NCBI GenBank assembly: GCA_964407525.1
Contig: CAYOWC010000263.1
Location: 1-7,056, forward strand
Length of the DNA: 7,056 nt
DNA from: DUZB01 sp964407525
GTDB taxonomy: Bacteria; Desulfobacterota; DSM-4660; Desulfatiglandales; Desulfatiglandaceae
Reading direction: 5' to 3'
Shown here in pieces: positions 5,427-7,056 of this stretch; positions within the stretch are counted from its first letter, which is position 1, and each line of letters begins with the position of its first letter. The notes beneath the pieces were generated by a model. It saw only the letters and a program-made list of their open reading frames with translations. It was not told where the DNA came from and searched no databases. Both the position numbers and the translations under genes were made by a program.

Positions 5427-6212
5427 TCATTCCTCCCTCTTCGCCTTAAGACTGCGCAGTTCCAGCCAGTGCGCGAGCTGGGCGTATCCCATCACAGTCA
5501 TGATGGGAAAGACACTTGCAAAGGCGATCAATCCAAATCCGTCCAGAGCGGGATTGCGGCCCGGAATAGTCTCGGACAGGCCCAGTCCCAGAGCAGCAAC
5601 CAGGGGCACGGTCACCGTCGAGGTTGTCACCCCACCTGAATCATACGCAAGGGCGATAATCTCCCGGGGAGCGAATACCGTCTGGATCACAACAACCACA
5701 TATCCTGCAATGATATAAATATACAATGGCGTTCCCGTAACGATGCGAAATGTGCCGATTCCTATCCCGATTGCGACCCCGACTGCAACGGCTAACCTCA
5801 ATCCCCACTGACTCAGAGAACCCCGAGAGACTTCGCTTGCTTTGTAACACACTGCAATGAGCGCCGGTTCCGCAACAGTTGTGGCAAATCCAATCAATGC
5901 GCCGAAGATATACACCCAGGCATAAGCATGCCAGGGCGCATCGGCAGGGGCTGTTTTTAATCCGAAAACAAATTCGGGGGTTGATAATTGTTTCGCCATG
6001 ACCTTGCCGATGGGAAACAGAGCGGTCTCCAGTCCGTTTAAAAAAAGAGCCAAACCCAGAAGGACGAACACGAAACCCGCCACGACACGCTTCCAGTCCG
6101 GTATAGGTTTACGTAAAACCACGAACTGGAAAAACATCAGCAAGGCCAGAACCGGAAAGACGTCTTTCACCGTCAGTGCGAGAGTATGAACGAATGTGAT
6201 AAATAATTCCAT
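5427..6212 (-). CDS. DUF1538 integral membrane protein (second copy)
   Basis: The 261-aa polytopic inner-membrane protein has about six or seven hydrophobic segments (roughly 10-32, 43-64, 97-120, 138-157, 163-181, 200-212, 222-243). It shares DUF1538 signatures with the adjacent copy: LFPIG (65-69), TTVAEPALIAV (111-121), YDSGGVTTSTVTVPLV (190-205) and DGFGLIAFAS (224-233). Gly/Ser/Thr-rich stretches between TM segments, as in YDSGGVTTSTVTVP, are the kind of motif that forms re-entrant or substrate sites in transporters, but the family has no assigned substrate. Relative to the other copy it has an extra loop (about 76-96, including KTAPADAPWH) and a charged C-terminal tail (LKAKREE). It starts 15 bp after the preceding copy's stop, with GTAGGT about nine bases before the ATG, and ends one base before the PII-like start. 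It probably acts as a heteromeric partner of its paralogue, under PII control. Confidence 0.88.
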   Translation of the reverse strand: MELFITFVHTLALTVKDVFPVLALLMFFQFVVLRKPIPDWKRVVAGFVFVLLGLALFLNGLETALFPIGKVMAKQLSTPEFVFGLKTAPADAPWHAYAWVYIFGALIGFATTVAEPALIAVCYKASEVSRGSLSQWGLRLAVAVGVAIGIGIGTFRIVTGTPLYIYIIAGYVVVVIQTVFAPREIIALAYDSGGVTTSTVTVPLVAALGLGLSETIPGRNPALDGFGLIAFASVFPIMTVMGYAQLAHWLELRSLKAKREE

Positions 6213-6227
6213 TCCAGTACCTACTGA

Positions 6228-7052
6228 TCAGCGAAAAAGGATTATCCCGTACCCCATGACGAACACCATCGGCAATAATGAGGCAAAGGCAATAAGTCCA
6301 AAGCCATCCACCAACGGATTGCGTCCACGGATTGTGGAAGCCAGGCCCACACCAAGGGCCGTTACCAGGGGTACCGTTACCGTTGATGTGGTGACGCCCC
6401 CTGAATCATAGGCAACCCCCACGATCTCCTTGGGTGCAAAGCCTGTCATGATCATAACGGCGATGTAGCCGCCGATGATAAGATATTGGACAGGCCAGCC
6501 CTTGAGGATTCGTATGAGGCCTACCAATATGGCGATTCCCACGGACAGTGCAACGGTGATCCGAAGCCCCAGGGCATAGGACCGCATGGATCCCGGATCA
6601 GAATCGATGAGTTTCCCCTCAGCCGCCACCACGGAAGCTTCTTTTGCTACCGCGATGAGCGCCGGCTCTGCGATCGTCGTGGAGAAGCCGAGTCCGAATC
6701 CGAACAGGAGCAGCCAGAAGAGACTGCCTTTGCGGGCAAAGGCTTCCGCCATGGCTTCCCCGATGGGAAAAAGCCCTATCTCGAGCCCCACAACAAAAAG
6801 GGCCAACCCTAAAATGACGAGAATAAGCCCGACGAACACATTCATGACATCAGGAAAGGGTTGGCGCACCACGGCCAATTGAAAGATCAATATGACGAGT
6901 ATAATCGGAAGGAGGTCCCGACAGGCTCCCACGATATTCAGGGCAAATCTCCTGAGAGGATTGACAATATATTCCAGAAATTTATTTTTCTCGGTCATAG
7001 GTTTTTTGGGCTTGGTCCTAACGTCGGCCATTAGAGTTGTTTTCTTACTCAT
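6228..7052 (-). CDS. DUF1538 integral membrane protein (first copy)
   Basis: The 274-aa paralogue of the next gene has the same ordered motifs: LEIGLFPIG (90-98), STTIAEPALIAV (124-135), AYDSGGVTTSTVTVPLV (214-230) and DGFGLIAFAS (249-258). Hydrophobic segments fall at about 44-62, 70-95, 111-135, 162-181, 188-204 and 248-272. Unlike its partner it has a Lys-rich N-terminal extension of about 25 residues (MSKKTTLMADVRTKPKK) before a possible amphipathic stretch. The ATG lies four bases from the window edge, so its ribosome site is not visible. Internal Met8 and Met19 are alternative starts but have no clear SD, so the first ATG is kept, with the exact start uncertain. It is the first visible gene of a tight trio (15-bp and 1-bp gaps) with the second DUF1538 gene and the PII-like gene. 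I recall longer DUF1538 proteins containing two copies in one chain, so the tandem genes may be the split equivalent. Substrate unknown. Confidence 0.86.
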   Translation of the reverse strand: MSKKTTLMADVRTKPKKPMTEKNKFLEYIVNPLRRFALNIVGACRDLLPIILVILIFQLAVVRQPFPDVMNVFVGLILVILGLALFVVGLEIGLFPIGEAMAEAFARKGSLFWLLLFGFGLGFSTTIAEPALIAVAKEASVVAAEGKLIDSDPGSMRSYALGLRITVALSVGIAILVGLIRILKGWPVQYLIIGGYIAVMIMTGFAPKEIVGVAYDSGGVTTSTVTVPLVTALGVGLASTIRGRNPLVDGFGLIAFASLLPMVFVMGYGIILFR

Positions 7053-7056
7053 AATC

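Overview
The window reads as chromosomal DNA of a Gram-negative bacterium. An outer-membrane lipid A deacylase requires an LPS-type envelope. The gene set, the moderate GC content and the CCTGACA-type heptamer repeats are reminiscent of Desulfobacterota (sulfate-reducing 'deltaproteobacterial') genomes. That placement is from memory of such genomes and is tentative.

Layout from left to right. Positions 1-210 are intergenic and carry a CCTGACA tandem repeat. Positions 211-1230 (+) encode an LpxR-type outer-membrane lipid A 3'-O-deacylase. It converges on a leftward gene train occupying the rest of the window. In transcription order on the minus strand these genes are: two paralogous DUF1538 membrane proteins (7052-6228 and 6212-5427), a small PII-like signalling protein (5425-5081), a two-TM potassium channel with two RCK (TrkA-type) units (4754-3069), a decayed transglutaminase-core remnant (about 3047-2922), and a UUP1-type 'inactive transglutaminase fused to seven TM helices' (2905-1274).

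Two things are not visible from an ORF list. First, the gap between the PII-like gene and the K+ channel gene contains a 234-bp non-autonomous, MITE-like insertion (4837-5070). It has perfect 14-bp terminal inverted repeats and is flanked by a perfect 10-bp direct repeat (4827-4836 and 5071-5080), the signature of a target-site duplication. Removing it and one copy of the duplication leaves an 82-bp spacer, so the DUF1538 pair, PII-like gene and K+ channel may once have been more tightly linked. A heptamer-repeat hairpin sits almost exactly at the element's centre. Second, the 163-bp gap between the K+ channel and the inactive-transglutaminase gene still encodes a recognisable piece of a transglutaminase catalytic core, with the expected catalytic Cys replaced by Ser. 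It has no proper start and ends prematurely.

How the genes may work together. The DUF1538-DUF1538-PII trio has the architecture of a membrane transporter or channel gated by a PII-family sensor, by analogy with AmtB-GlnK and SbtA-SbtB. The nucleotide-sensing RCK K+ channel next to it makes a ligand-controlled ion or solute homeostasis module plausible. This is inference: the DUF1538 substrate cannot be read from sequence. The inactive transglutaminase-7TM protein normally sits with an ATP-grasp ligase and a retropepsin-like protease, and neither is in this window.
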